From Bin127 sp965221625 (GTDB lineage Bacteria > Chloroflexota > Dehalococcoidia > Lucifugimonadales > Lucifugimonadaceae), in NCBI GenBank assembly GCA_965221625.1, contig OZ244903.1:1178001-1242000 (forward strand): a DNA stretch of 64,000 nt, read 5' to 3'. Shown one piece after another: positions 7,042 to 16,347 of the stretch. A model generated the notes under the pieces. That model had not been told where the DNA came from. It did no database searches and was given only the letters and a program-made list of their open reading frames with translations. Numbering within the stretch: the first letter of the stretch is position 1; each line of letters starts with the position of its first letter. Position numbers and translations under genes: made by a program.

Positions 7042-8955
7042 TTATTGGGCCTTCGAGACGTTGAGCACCGTGAGCAGGTAACCGGCCCACAGACTGTACG
7101 GAGCGACGTACGGGTTGCTGTTCGTCATGAAGCCGCGCCAGTAGGTGTTGTTGAACGTTACTACGTGACGCTCCTCAGCCAACGGGATCTCGATGACGTC
7201 GTCGAGGAAGATCTCGAGTGCGCGATTCGCCAGATCCATGTACTGCGGGTCGTCGGTAGACGGCAATACGCCGTCCATCTCGTCGATGATCTCGTCGTAC
7301 TCGGGGTTGTTGTACTGGCTGTTTGCCCACAGGTATGAGTTCTGCTCGCCTTGGGTCGGTGAGCTGAACTTCGAGTGGTAGTGCTGCATCGTGCCGTGCG
7401 GCTCACGCGAGCTTCCGCAGTGCACTAGGATCCACATGTCGGCGAGACCGGTTCGGACCTCTGCCCACATGGGTGCGGTGTCGGGATCGTGCAAGACGAA
7501 GGTGACGTCAAAGCCGGCGTCTCGGAGTTGCTGTTCAACTACGGGCCCCATTGGGCGCAGCCATCCGGGAACGTGGAGATCCATGCTCAGCTTCTCGCCG
7601 TCTTTCTCCCAGATGCCGTCGCCGCCCATGGTGTAGCCGGCCGCTGCCATGTTCTCCTGGACGTCGGCTTCGCCCTTGCTCGCCCAGTCGTACTTGGCGA
7701 TGATGTCGGCTTGAGCATCCTCGTAGGCTTTCAAACCGCCATAGGTCGAGTAGGGAACCGTTCTGGTAACCGTGGAGTTCTCGTACGCCAATGCGACGAG
7801 ACGGTCGCGGTCGATCGCGGCTTGAACTGCGCGCCGGGCGTTGACGTCTGACATCGGGCCGTACTGGGTGTTGACGCCGAGCGTGTAGATGCAGGCGTCG
7901 GCGGCACCGTAGGACGGGCCGTCAGTGTCCCAAGAGATGATGTTGTTGTTGCGATTGTGCGCCGTAACGAACACCCCCGGTTGCATGATCGAGCCGGTGT
8001 CGAACTCGTTGTTGATCATGCGAGCGACCATCGTGTCGGCCGATCCCGGCGGGATGTAAGCGACGCGAAGCGGCTCAGGGAGCTCTTTGAAGCCGACCTT
8101 AGCCGCCCACCAGTTGTCGTTGCGGTCAAAGATCTGACCTTGACCGTCGGCGCGGGTTGCGACGTAAGGTCCGGTTCCGACCGGCCAACCTTGGTCGACG
8201 TCGTAGTTGGAGAATTCGAGCGGGTCCTGACCTTCCCAGACGTGCTTCGGCAAGATCGGTAGGTGAATCTCCGAGTTCTCCTGGAAGTAGAAGTAGAAGA
8301 ACCGTGCATTCGGCTTGTTGTAGTTGATGCGGAAGTTGCGGTCATCGATGACCTCGACGTCCTTCACCCACTCTTGGATGTCGCCGGCGAACACCATGTC
8401 CGGGTTCGCTTGCAGCAACTCAATGGTGAACTTGACGTCTTCGCTGGTGAACGGCATGCCGTCCGACCACTCGATGCCTTCCCGGAGCGTTACGTTGACG
8501 CCCATGTAGTCGTCGTCAACTTGGCTGCTCTCGGCGAGCCAGGGGATTACCTCACCACTGTTGTGGTTGTAGAGGTAGAGGAACTCGTAGATGGTCTTGT
8601 TCAAGATGCCACGGACGCGTCCCAAACCGCCCAACGAGTAGGGGTTCATGTTGTCGGGGTCGGTCCACTCGGTTGCGCCAGGGCCGAAACCGGTAATCAC
8701 GAAGGTGTCTTCTCGGCCGATTGGGCCACGCGGAACTGCGGTCGGCGTAACTTCAACCTGAACTTCGACTTCCTTCTCGACGACCTTTTCTACCTCCCTC
8801 GTCACCTCGACTTCCACTTCAACGGTTTGTTGAACGACGACGGTCTCGACGACCGTTTCCGTCTCACCACAAGCCACCGCGGCCAATGCGGACACGAGTA
8901 ATGCGGTCATCACAAGCGTCCACAGCACGGCACGCGTGTTGCGTATCAACTTCAT
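7042..8955 (-). CDS. ABC transporter family-5 solute-binding lipoprotein with Val/Glu repeat linker
   Basis: 637-residue binding protein, predicted to be anchored to the outer face of the membrane. The signal peptide ends in AVAC. It is followed by a linker of about 45 residues made of VETVVVQQTVEVEVEVTREV-type repeats, a hallmark of many Chloroflexota lipoproteins. The family-5 fold follows: LNKTIYEFLYLYN, GIEWSDGMPFTSEDVKFTIE, VGTGPYVATR and DVNARRAVQAAIDRDRLVAL. AGGAG lies 11 bases before the ATG. It is divergent from, and very likely the partner of, the permease/ATPase operon 9238-13263. Linker length suggests that it stands off the membrane or cell wall. The substrate (peptide, sugar or other) cannot be assigned. 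Confidence 0.9.
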   Translation of the reverse strand: MKLIRNTRAVLWTLVMTALLVSALAAVACGETETVVETVVVQQTVEVEVEVTREVEKVVEKEVEVQVEVTPTAVPRGPIGREDTFVITGFGPGATEWTDPDNMNPYSLGGLGRVRGILNKTIYEFLYLYNHNSGEVIPWLAESSQVDDDYMGVNVTLREGIEWSDGMPFTSEDVKFTIELLQANPDMVFAGDIQEWVKDVEVIDDRNFRINYNKPNARFFYFYFQENSEIHLPILPKHVWEGQDPLEFSNYDVDQGWPVGTGPYVATRADGQGQIFDRNDNWWAAKVGFKELPEPLRVAYIPPGSADTMVARMINNEFDTGSIMQPGVFVTAHNRNNNIISWDTDGPSYGAADACIYTLGVNTQYGPMSDVNARRAVQAAIDRDRLVALAYENSTVTRTVPYSTYGGLKAYEDAQADIIAKYDWASKGEADVQENMAAAGYTMGGDGIWEKDGEKLSMDLHVPGWLRPMGPVVEQQLRDAGFDVTFVLHDPDTAPMWAEVRTGLADMWILVHCGSSREPHGTMQHYHSKFSSPTQGEQNSYLWANSQYNNPEYDEIIDEMDGVLPSTDDPQYMDLANRALEIFLDDVIEIPLAEERHVVTFNNTYWRGFMTNSNPYVAPYSLWAGYLLTVLNVSKAQ

Positions 8956-9029
8956 CTTTTTCAGCTCCTGAGAATCCAGTTTCTGTTGACGCGCATCATT
9001 TCAGTTCGCGAATAGACACGCGCCACTAC

Positions 9030-9086
9030 GTGCGGGGAATCCCGCACATTTCCGCATAATCTATATCAACTCAATAACTGAGTCAA
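9030..9086 (-). promoter_or_regulatory. Candidate promoter and palindrome upstream of the binding-protein gene
   Basis: In the 282-bp divergent region 8956-9237, reading leftward, TTGACT (9086-9081) and TAGATT (9063-9058) are separated by exactly 17 bases, a good sigma-70-type pair. Just downstream of the predicted start, GTGCGGG-GAAT-CCCGCAC (9030-9047) is a perfect 7-bp inverted repeat that could be an operator or a 5' UTR hairpin. A shorter ACTCA/TGAGT dyad (9069-9083) lies in the spacer. No equally clear promoter is seen for the rightward operon. Confidence 0.5.
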
Positions 9087-9237
9087 CTTGCTTTAGCCTT
9101 ACGTCGGGTCGCGCGGCGATCCGCGTCATGTAAGATTTTTGGGAATTGAATCGCTTTAATCGTGCGACTTGTATCCCTCACGCGCGATTTCGGACCAACC
9201 CGCAGAATGTGCCCCGACAATCAGGAACACCGATCCC

Positions 9238-10245
9238 ATGACGGTTGATTACGTCCTCAAACGTCTGGGGATGTTCGTGCTCATCATCTTCATCGCCGGC
9301 ACGCTCAACTTCGCCATTCCGCGCCTCAGGCCGACCAATCCGGTAGAGGAGCGCATGAACCAACTCTTGCAGCAGGCCGGAGGAGTGCACATCGCCAACG
9401 TCGAGCAGATGATCGAGAGCTACTCGGAGCGTTTCGGCCTGAAGAACCCGCTTTGGCGGCAATATCTAAACTACTGGATCGCCTTGTCGAGGCTCGATTT
9501 CGGGCAGTCGATCGCCTACTTCCCTGCCGACGTAACTAAAGAGGTCCGCAGGTCGATGCCTTGGACCTTGGGACTGGTTGGTACGACCACCGTGTTGGCG
9601 GCGATTATTGGATCGTTCTTTGGTGCTTGGTTGGGTTGGACGCGGACGCCGATCGCCGTGTCGTTCGTCGTGCCGATTCTGCTCATCGTCACCGCAGTTC
9701 CGTTTTATCTATTGGGACTGCTGATGTTGTGGGTCCTCACTGTTTTCTGGCCGGTCTTGCCAGGCGGTGGTGCCCATGATCCGCTCATGGCACCCGGACT
9801 CGATCTGGCGTCGATCATCGACATCGTCGAGCACGCGATCTTGCCGGCTGCGGCGATCATTCTCTCGAGCATCGGCTTCTGGGGGCTCGGCATGCGCGGC
9901 ATGATGGTGACGACGATGGGTGACGACTTCATCAAGTTGGCCGAGTTCAAGGGACTGCGTGAGCGCAGAATCTTCCTTTGGTACGCCGTTCGCAACGCCT
10001 TGTTGCCGCAGGTAACCGGTCTCGCCATCAACCTTGGCTTCGTCGTCTCAGGGTCAGTGTTGGTAGAAGTACTCTTCGCCTATCCCGGGATCGGCAACAA
10101 GCTTTACACGGCGATAACCAGCAACGACTACTTCCTAATCCAAGGCATCTTGATGTACGTCATCTTCGGAGTAGGCTTCATGCTCTTCGTCGTCGACATC
10201 GTCTACCCGTTGATCGACCCGCGAATTCGGTATCGGAGTGCGTGA
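9238..10245 (+). CDS. ABC transporter permease, DppB/OppB type
   Basis: 335-residue inner-membrane permease of a dipeptide/oligopeptide-type importer. The N-terminus YVLKRLGMFVLIIFIAGTLN is the typical first transmembrane segment, followed by MPWTLGLVGTTTVLAAIIGS. The coupling region GLRERRIFLWYAVRNALLP (the EAA loop) faces the ATPases. ATG 9238 is chosen over an upstream TTG (9169), because it places the family's conserved YxxKR start at the N-terminus. Its stop overlaps the next start as TGATG. It is the first gene of a four-gene operon. Confidence 0.92.
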   Translation: MTVDYVLKRLGMFVLIIFIAGTLNFAIPRLRPTNPVEERMNQLLQQAGGVHIANVEQMIESYSERFGLKNPLWRQYLNYWIALSRLDFGQSIAYFPADVTKEVRRSMPWTLGLVGTTTVLAAIIGSFFGAWLGWTRTPIAVSFVVPILLIVTAVPFYLLGLLMLWVLTVFWPVLPGGGAHDPLMAPGLDLASIIDIVEHAILPAAAIILSSIGFWGLGMRGMMVTTMGDDFIKLAEFKGLRERRIFLWYAVRNALLPQVTGLAINLGFVVSGSVLVEVLFAYPGIGNKLYTAITSNDYFLIQGILMYVIFGVGFMLFVVDIVYPLIDPRIRYRSA

Positions 10246-11180
10246 TGCAAGAAGCACCACAAGCAACGCAAGAATTCGCGGTTTCCGCAACGGGAGTCGC
10301 AGACGTTGTCATCTTCGAAGAGGAATCGACCTCGGCGAAGATTACCGGTGCCATCAACCGCAACAAATTGCTGTTCGGTGGCATATTCCTGATTGCAGCT
10401 ATCGTCATGTTTGCCGTCTTAGGACGGCTGTTAATCGATCCCGAGCGCACCGAGGTAGGACACACAGAACTGCCGAGGATGACGCCGTCGCTCGAACTGT
10501 ATTTGGGCTCTGACCAGTTCGCTAGAGATATCTTCGCTTACGTCGCCTACGGCACCTTCGGCACGCTGTGGATGGGCTTCATCGCCGGCGTCATCGGCAT
10601 CGCCATCGGCACGCTGCTTGGCTTCGTCGCCGGGTACTTCGGCGGTTGGCTAGACGCGGTGGTCGTGGTTGCCAGCGACGCGCTGATAACGATACCTGGA
10701 TTGATGTTGCTGATCACCCTCGCGGCGTATATGGATCAACTTACCGTGGCACAACTCGGCATCGTCATCGGTGCCATCTCGTGGATGGGCACGACGCGCG
10801 TCGTGCGCGCCCAAGTCTTAACTCTGAAGAACCGCGCCTACGTCGAAGTGTCGAAGTTCAACGGGCAACACGATATGGAGATCGTAGTTGCCGAGCTCAT
10901 TCCCAACTTGGCACCATTCATCGCCGCGGCTTTTGTCGGCGCGGTGGCAGGTGCCATCATGCTCTCCATCGGCATTTCGGCATTGGGATTGGGACCGCAA
11001 AACGAACCTTCCCTCGGATTGATGGCGTTCTGGTTCATCCGCTTCGGCGCCGTCCCGCAAGGATTGTGGTGGTGGTTCGGTCCGCCCATCGTCGTCATCG
11101 CGGTCTTCGTCGTCGGACTGTTCATGTTGACCGCCGGGTTGGATCAGATTGCCAACCCGAGATTGCGGACTACGGTATGA
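10245..11180 (+). CDS. ABC transporter permease, DppC/OppC type
   Basis: 311-residue second permease. A cytoplasmic N-terminal tail of about 40 residues precedes the first membrane helix (LLFGGIFLIAAIVMFAVLG). The periplasmic segment ends in LGSDQFARDIFAYVAYGTF, equivalent to the GTDxxGRD motif of DppC. The EAA-like coupling loop VEVSKFNGQHDMEIVVAELI is present, as is the C-terminal ADQ-like end (GLDQIANPRLR). ATG 10245 shares a base with the preceding stop, and its own stop overlaps the next ATG as ATGA, so this operon is translationally coupled throughout. Confidence 0.92.
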   Translation: MQEAPQATQEFAVSATGVADVVIFEEESTSAKITGAINRNKLLFGGIFLIAAIVMFAVLGRLLIDPERTEVGHTELPRMTPSLELYLGSDQFARDIFAYVAYGTFGTLWMGFIAGVIGIAIGTLLGFVAGYFGGWLDAVVVVASDALITIPGLMLLITLAAYMDQLTVAQLGIVIGAISWMGTTRVVRAQVLTLKNRAYVEVSKFNGQHDMEIVVAELIPNLAPFIAAAFVGAVAGAIMLSIGISALGLGPQNEPSLGLMAFWFIRFGAVPQGLWWWFGPPIVVIAVFVVGLFMLTAGLDQIANPRLRTTV

Positions 11181-12205
11181 CGACGACGGTCGAGAAGAAT
11201 GTGACGACGCTTGAGGCCGACCAAGCACCGCCTTTGGTCGTTGACGATTTAAAGGTCTACTACCACACGCGTCGCGGCCCGGTGAAAGCCGTTGACGGCG
11301 TCTCCTTCGAGTTGCAACGCGGCGAACGCTTGGGATTGGTTGGTGAATCGGGTTCGGGCAAGTCGACGATCGCGCTGGCACTGATGATGGCGCACAAAGA
11401 ACCGGCGCGCATCGAAGGCGGCAGCATACTGCTCAACGGCACTAATCTGCTCAACGACAATGCCGAAACCGTTCGCCTACGCCGACTTTCCGAGATTGCG
11501 ATGGTGCCGCAAGGTGCTCTGAACTCGCTCAACCCAGTGATGCGCATCCGGGATCAAGTCATCGACGGACTCAAGGACCACGGCGTGAGGATGAGCGATG
11601 CCCAGTTCTCAGAGCGAGTGAGTGAACTGTTGCTCAGCGTCGGCTTGGATGCTGACGTGGCGTCGAAGTACCCGCACGAGTTGAGTGGCGGCATGAAACA
11701 GAGGGTCACGATCGCCATCGCAATATCGATGAACCCATCGGTGATAATCGCCGACGAACCGACCAGTGCATTAGATGTGGTGGTACAGAAGCAGGTAGTG
11801 CAGACGTTGCGCGACGTGCAGGAGAGGATCGGCGCGGCGGCGATCATGATCGGCCACGACATGGGCTTGATGGCACAGTTCGCCTCCCGCATCGGCATCA
11901 TGTACGGAGGTCGTATCGTCGAATTGGGTCCCGTTTCGAGCATCTTCAACGATCCCAAGCACCCATATACACGACTCTTGATCTCGAGTCTGCCAGACAC
12001 GAGGAGCAAGCGACGATTGGAGGGCATCCCCGGGTTGCCGCCTTCGTTGTTGCGTCCGCCAACTGGCTGCGTCTTTCACCCGCGCTGTCCAGAAGCGATG
12101 GCGGTCTGTCAGCAAGAGCTCCCTGAACTGCGAGAGCTCAGTGAAGCTCAGATCGCATCCTGCCACCTTTACGGCGATACAGATGGCGAGGTGGTCGAAG
12201 CATGA
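11177..12205 (+). CDS. ABC transporter ATP-binding protein, DppD/OppD type
   Basis: 342-residue nucleotide-binding subunit. Walker A is GESGSGKST, the signature is LSGGMKQR, Walker B is IIADEPTSALD, and the switch His lies in IGHDMGLM. The C-terminal oligopeptide-transporter extension carries GCVFHPRCPEAM and later Cys residues, which match the C-terminal cysteine motif of this subfamily (an iron-sulfur ligand set in some members). The start overlaps the permease stop by 4 bases, and the stop overlaps the next ATG by 4 bases. Confidence 0.93.
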   Translation: MTTTVEKNVTTLEADQAPPLVVDDLKVYYHTRRGPVKAVDGVSFELQRGERLGLVGESGSGKSTIALALMMAHKEPARIEGGSILLNGTNLLNDNAETVRLRRLSEIAMVPQGALNSLNPVMRIRDQVIDGLKDHGVRMSDAQFSERVSELLLSVGLDADVASKYPHELSGGMKQRVTIAIAISMNPSVIIADEPTSALDVVVQKQVVQTLRDVQERIGAAAIMIGHDMGLMAQFASRIGIMYGGRIVELGPVSSIFNDPKHPYTRLLISSLPDTRSKRRLEGIPGLPPSLLRPPTGCVFHPRCPEAMAVCQQELPELRELSEAQIASCHLYGDTDGEVVEA

Positions 12206-13263
12206 CCGCTACGGCGACACAACCGACACCACAGTCGACCGACAGCGGTTTGCTGCTGAATGCAGAAGCGGTCAGCAAGACGTTCGTCGCCGGAACTTTT
12301 CGCAAGCACTACACCTACGCGCTCGACACCGTTACATTCAGCGTGCCCGACTCTCCGCCAACGATTACGGCGATAGCCGGTGAGAGCGGGAGCGGCAAGA
12401 CTACGCTGGCACGCACCATCTTGGGGTTGGTGGAGCCGACTGCGGGACGAGTGGTATATCGTGGCGTCGACATCGCCGACATGAACCGAGCGCAACGCGC
12501 ACAGTTCAGGCGCGAAGTCCAAGTCATCTTCCAAGATCCGTTCGAGTCGTACAACCCGTTCTACAAGGTCGATCACGTCCTGCGAACACCTATAAGACGG
12601 TACAAGCTGGCCACCTCGCGATCTGAGGCCGATGACATCGTCGAGGACGCTCTGCGCACTGTCGGTTTGCGCCCGGAAGAGACGCTAGGTCGACATCCGC
12701 ACCAGTTGAGCGGGGGTCAACGACAACGCGTCATGGTCGCACGCGCGGTGATGCTCAAACCGAAAATCATCGTCGCTGACGAACCGGTCTCAATGGTTGA
12801 TGCCTCGTTGCGTGCCACCATCCTCGAGACGCTGCGCACGATGAACCGCGACCTCGGAATCTCGATCCTATACATCACGCACGACCTCACCACGGCTTAC
12901 CAGATCGCCGACAACATCATCGTCCTCTACAAGGGGAGAGTCGCCGAAGCAGGCAGCGTCGAGTCGGTTATCAACGACCCGACGCACCCGTACACGCAGC
13001 TCCTCGTTTCGTCCATCCCGCAGCCAGATCCGGACACGCAGTGGGGACGGGAGCAGGACGCCCAAGAGCAAGACGCAACTCAGTTGACTGGATGCAACTT
13101 CTACGATCGTTGCACCTCGAGGATGGACGAGTGTACTGCGGCGGATCCTCCGTTATTCCGCACTGGGGACGATCGCATCACTCGCTGTTACCTCTACGGC
13201 GACTCGCCGGCCCACAACGTCGCCGATCTTCGATCAGTCTTTGCAGATCCGCAACATCTGTAA
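12202..13263 (+). CDS. ABC transporter ATP-binding protein, DppF/OppF type
   Basis: 353-residue partner ATPase. Walker A is GESGSGKTT, the signature is LSGGQRQR, Walker B is IIVADEPVSMVDAS, and the H-loop is ITHDLTTA. VIFQDPFESYNPFYKV is the Q-loop region typical of DppF. The C-terminal Cys-containing block GCNFYDRCTSRMDEC is also present. Together with the three preceding genes and the divergent lipoprotein it forms a full importer. The signature sequence is intact, so the pump should be active. Confidence 0.93.
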   Translation: MTATATQPTPQSTDSGLLLNAEAVSKTFVAGTFRKHYTYALDTVTFSVPDSPPTITAIAGESGSGKTTLARTILGLVEPTAGRVVYRGVDIADMNRAQRAQFRREVQVIFQDPFESYNPFYKVDHVLRTPIRRYKLATSRSEADDIVEDALRTVGLRPEETLGRHPHQLSGGQRQRVMVARAVMLKPKIIVADEPVSMVDASLRATILETLRTMNRDLGISILYITHDLTTAYQIADNIIVLYKGRVAEAGSVESVINDPTHPYTQLLVSSIPQPDPDTQWGREQDAQEQDATQLTGCNFYDRCTSRMDECTAADPPLFRTGDDRITRCYLYGDSPAHNVADLRSVFADPQHL

Positions 13264-13298
13264 ACTGACGGCAGTCCAGACAGTCAGGGAGAGACGGC

Positions 13299-14819
13299 AT
13301 GGGTAAACGACCGCAGCAGCCGAATCTGCTGTTCATCTTCAGCGACCAGCAACGTGCCGACACGATGGCGGCTTACGGGAACGAGTGGATTGAAACACCC
13401 GCTTTCAATCGACTAGCAGATACCGGCAGCGTCATCGAGAACTGCTACGTCTCGTCTCCCATCTGCACTCCTTCGAGATCCACGATCATGACCGGTACCT
13501 GGCCGCATTGGAATGGTGCCTACAAGAACAACGTGCCATTGCCCGACGAGGTCGACACCATCGTCGATCATCTGCCGGACAGCTATCACAAGGCCTACTT
13601 CGGCAAGTGGCATCTTGGCGACGAAATCGGCAAACGGCGCGGCTTTGACGAGTGGCACCCGATAGAGGACGGATACCGGGTTTGGAACAGCGACCCGAGG
13701 ATCAAGAACGAGTTCAGCCCGTACCACCACTATCTGATCTCGCAAGGTTATGAACCCGACGTGCTTGTCGACGGACTGCGCGTCTTCAGTCGCCCGTTCG
13801 CTCACAATCTGCCTGAGGAGCACACCAAGGCTTCTTACCTCGGACGCGAAGTGAGCAACTTCCTCGAGCGCAATCGCGAAAATCCCTTCGCGCTTTACGT
13901 CAACTTCTTGGAGCCGCACTTCCCGTATACCGGACCGCTGAACGACTACTACGATCCCGACGCCATTCCGCAGTCGCCGGTCTTCATGCAGGATCCGCCG
14001 GAGGATGCGTCTTTGATGGCTCAGTTGATGGCCAAGCTCTACAAGACTGGCGAGGACTGGGCGGCGCCCACTGCAGCGAAGGAGTTGCGCGGAGCATCGA
14101 TCTCGGAACCCGGAGAAGAAGAAGCCGACCTCCGCAAGATTCAGGCTCGCTATGCCGGACTGGTTACCCTTCTCGATCGCGCCGTCGGCAATATTCTCGA
14201 CACTCTCGATGAATTGGGACTGGCCGACAACACCATCGTCGTCTTCACCAGCGAGCACGGCGACCAACTCGGCGATCACTACATCCTCCACAAGATGGTG
14301 ATGTACGAAGAAACCGTCAAAGTGCCGATGCTGATTCGCGTTCCTTGGTTGGATGGCCGGAGAATAGCTGGCCGCTACTCCCACATCGACACTGTGCCTA
14401 CACTGCTAGATCTAATGGGGTACGCCGTGCCGGATATGCTGCAAGGCGAGAGCAAGGCGGACGTCATTGCCGGTACCGCTAACTTGGACAAAAACGACGT
14501 CGTCATCGCTTGGCACGGCAGAGGTCTCGACGGCTTGACATTGCCGATGTCGCCGTTGGAGTTGCAGCGCGACATACCCCATCGAGTCATCATCACCGCC
14601 GACAACTGGAAGCTCAACTTGGCGGTCGGCGATTATTGCGAGCTCTATGACCTCAACAATGATCCGTACGAGCAGACCAACCTGTTCTACTCCGACGAGC
14701 ACGTCGAGAAAGCAGTCGATCTGGCACTTCGCATCCGACAATGGCAAGACCGCAACTACGACCGCGTCCCCCTACCAGACGTCTTTCCAGGTGTCGGCTA
14801 CGTCGCAGGCATGCGCTAG
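13299..14819 (+). CDS. Sulfatase (type I, formylglycine-dependent)
   Basis: 506-residue sulfatase of the alkaline phosphatase superfamily, predicted to hydrolyse a sulfate ester. The CTPSR motif (Cys56) is the site that a formylglycine-generating enzyme would oxidise. Metal-site residues appear in FIFSDQQR near the N-terminus and in FTSEHGDQLGDH. GKWHLGD is the conserved substrate-binding Lys/His element. No signal peptide is seen, so it may be cytoplasmic and act after import. AGGGAGA precedes the ATG. It follows the importer by 35 bp and is probably cotranscribed, suggesting uptake and desulfation of one compound class. No formylglycine-generating enzyme gene is in the window. Confidence 0.9.
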   Translation: MGKRPQQPNLLFIFSDQQRADTMAAYGNEWIETPAFNRLADTGSVIENCYVSSPICTPSRSTIMTGTWPHWNGAYKNNVPLPDEVDTIVDHLPDSYHKAYFGKWHLGDEIGKRRGFDEWHPIEDGYRVWNSDPRIKNEFSPYHHYLISQGYEPDVLVDGLRVFSRPFAHNLPEEHTKASYLGREVSNFLERNRENPFALYVNFLEPHFPYTGPLNDYYDPDAIPQSPVFMQDPPEDASLMAQLMAKLYKTGEDWAAPTAAKELRGASISEPGEEEADLRKIQARYAGLVTLLDRAVGNILDTLDELGLADNTIVVFTSEHGDQLGDHYILHKMVMYEETVKVPMLIRVPWLDGRRIAGRYSHIDTVPTLLDLMGYAVPDMLQGESKADVIAGTANLDKNDVVIAWHGRGLDGLTLPMSPLELQRDIPHRVIITADNWKLNLAVGDYCELYDLNNDPYEQTNLFYSDEHVEKAVDLALRIRQWQDRNYDRVPLPDVFPGVGYVAGMR

Positions 14820-14858
14820 TCGTCTGGAATCCGCTTAGTTCATCGACAGACTCGTCGA

Positions 14859-16172
14859 CTATTTCGGCGTTTCTGAAGCTCTTCTTCGCGCCGCTCGGTT
14901 CGCCAACCTCCGTGTGAGTGCCGGAGAGAGTGGTCGCGTGGCGAAGAGGATGGTGAGCGAGGCGACGAGGCAGAAAACTGCGAGCCCGTACAGGGACCAC
15001 TTGTAGGTGTGTTGGATGTCGTGGATGCGTCCGATGACGAATGGCGTCAACATCATGCCTATCGACATCGGGAAGCTGGACAACCCGAGTATCGTGCCGA
15101 AGTGTCGACGACCGAAGTACTCGCCGCGCATGGCGTGAAGCATCGGCGTCCGCGCACCGAAACCGATGCCCCAGATGACGGCGAACAATGCAGCCGACCA
15201 GAACGTGGTTGCGTGGGCGAGGATGACCAGCGACGAACCTTGAAACAGGATGAGAAACGGTACGATCAGCCGTTTGTTCGCCATATCCCCAACGATCCCA
15301 CCACCGAGTTGCGCGATAAACGCTGTAACGACGAATATCGGCATCACCGCGGCTGCCGCAGCATCGTCCAGATTCACACCATTCTTGTCGGTGAGTTGAA
15401 GGAACAAATGAGCGGAGATGGCACCGGTCGAGAGGTTCACCAACATGTGCGTCATCGAGATCGACCAGAAAGCACGCGTCCGAAGTGCCTCGGAAGGCGT
15501 GAAGTCGTAGGTCCGCGTCGGACGGGTCGCCCGAGTTGCCGAAACGCGTTGCTCGCGCAGTTGCGCATCGGTTGGTCGTTTGCCCAATACGGAAGCGACG
15601 AATGGTGCCACCAAGATCGTGACGATTCCGATGACCAGCACGGTTGTCCGCCAGCCGTATTGGTTGATGCCCCAGACGATTGGCGGCACCAACAAGCCAG
15701 CGACGCTGCTGCCACCGACCACCAACGACATCGCCGTTGCGCGGCGTTCCGACATCCACGCATTCACTGCCGTAATCGACGGCGTGAATCCGCCGACGCT
15801 GAAGCCGAGCGAGAGCACGAAGAATGCGAAGTAGTACTGCACCGCTCCGTTGATGCGCGAAAACAGTATCAGCCCGATGCCACCGAGGATGAAACCGACG
15901 AACACCATCTTCCCAGCACCGAACCGGTCGGTCATCCAACCTTCAACCGGTCCTAACAGTGCTCCACCAAAACGACCGAATGACGCCACACCGGAGATCA
16001 GGGCACGCGACCATCCGAACTCGTCTTCGATCGCCTTGAAGAGCACGCTGGAAGCCTGAAATGTCGGCCCCGAGCTGAAGATCATGTTGAACGCGCCAGC
16101 GAAGGATACCCACCACCCGAAGTAGACGCGGCGAGTCGTGCGTGCGCGCAGTGCGCTGAGACGGGCGAACAA
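14859..16172 (-). CDS. MFS transporter (oxalate/formate or monocarboxylate antiporter-like)
   Basis: 437-residue major facilitator with 12 predicted membrane segments. GWWVSFAGAFNMIFSSG is the first helix, and GPVEGWMTDRFGAGKM in loop 2-3 is the family's G-x-x-x-D-R-x-G motif. The C-terminal tail is basic. The start is a TTG (16172), because the next ATG would cut away most of helix 1 and no ATG or GTG lies upstream in frame. It is convergent with the sulfatase. The carboxylate-type substrate is inferred only from resemblance to that MFS branch. Confidence 0.8.
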   Translation of the reverse strand: MFARLSALRARTTRRVYFGWWVSFAGAFNMIFSSGPTFQASSVLFKAIEDEFGWSRALISGVASFGRFGGALLGPVEGWMTDRFGAGKMVFVGFILGGIGLILFSRINGAVQYYFAFFVLSLGFSVGGFTPSITAVNAWMSERRATAMSLVVGGSSVAGLLVPPIVWGINQYGWRTTVLVIGIVTILVAPFVASVLGKRPTDAQLREQRVSATRATRPTRTYDFTPSEALRTRAFWSISMTHMLVNLSTGAISAHLFLQLTDKNGVNLDDAAAAAVMPIFVVTAFIAQLGGGIVGDMANKRLIVPFLILFQGSSLVILAHATTFWSAALFAVIWGIGFGARTPMLHAMRGEYFGRRHFGTILGLSSFPMSIGMMLTPFVIGRIHDIQHTYKWSLYGLAVFCLVASLTILFATRPLSPALTRRLANRAARRRASETPK

Positions 16173-16347
16173 CGGCTTGACCGACTGCTTAGGATTTAGG
16201 ACTCGAGGATGAGGGATGTATATGCCAATTATCCGAAACTAGATGCCGTTGAGGGGTCGATTTGGTGGTGATTCGAAGGTGATAAAATCGTTAATTGGTA
16301 CCGAGTGCTTAGCCCCGTAAACTAACTTTGGTGCCCGAGACTCTGTG

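Noticed and set aside
8263..8901. 212-codon rightward frame opposite the binding protein
   Set aside because: The Val/Asp-rich pattern is the antisense of the repeat linker and family-5 core.
9169..9237. Longer first permease starting at TTG 9169
   Set aside because: The extra 23 residues are not membrane-like; ATG 9238 gives the conserved permease N-terminus.
14653..15939. 428-codon Arg/His-rich frame within the MFS gene
   Set aside because: Shadow of the true MFS frame; no recognisable fold.
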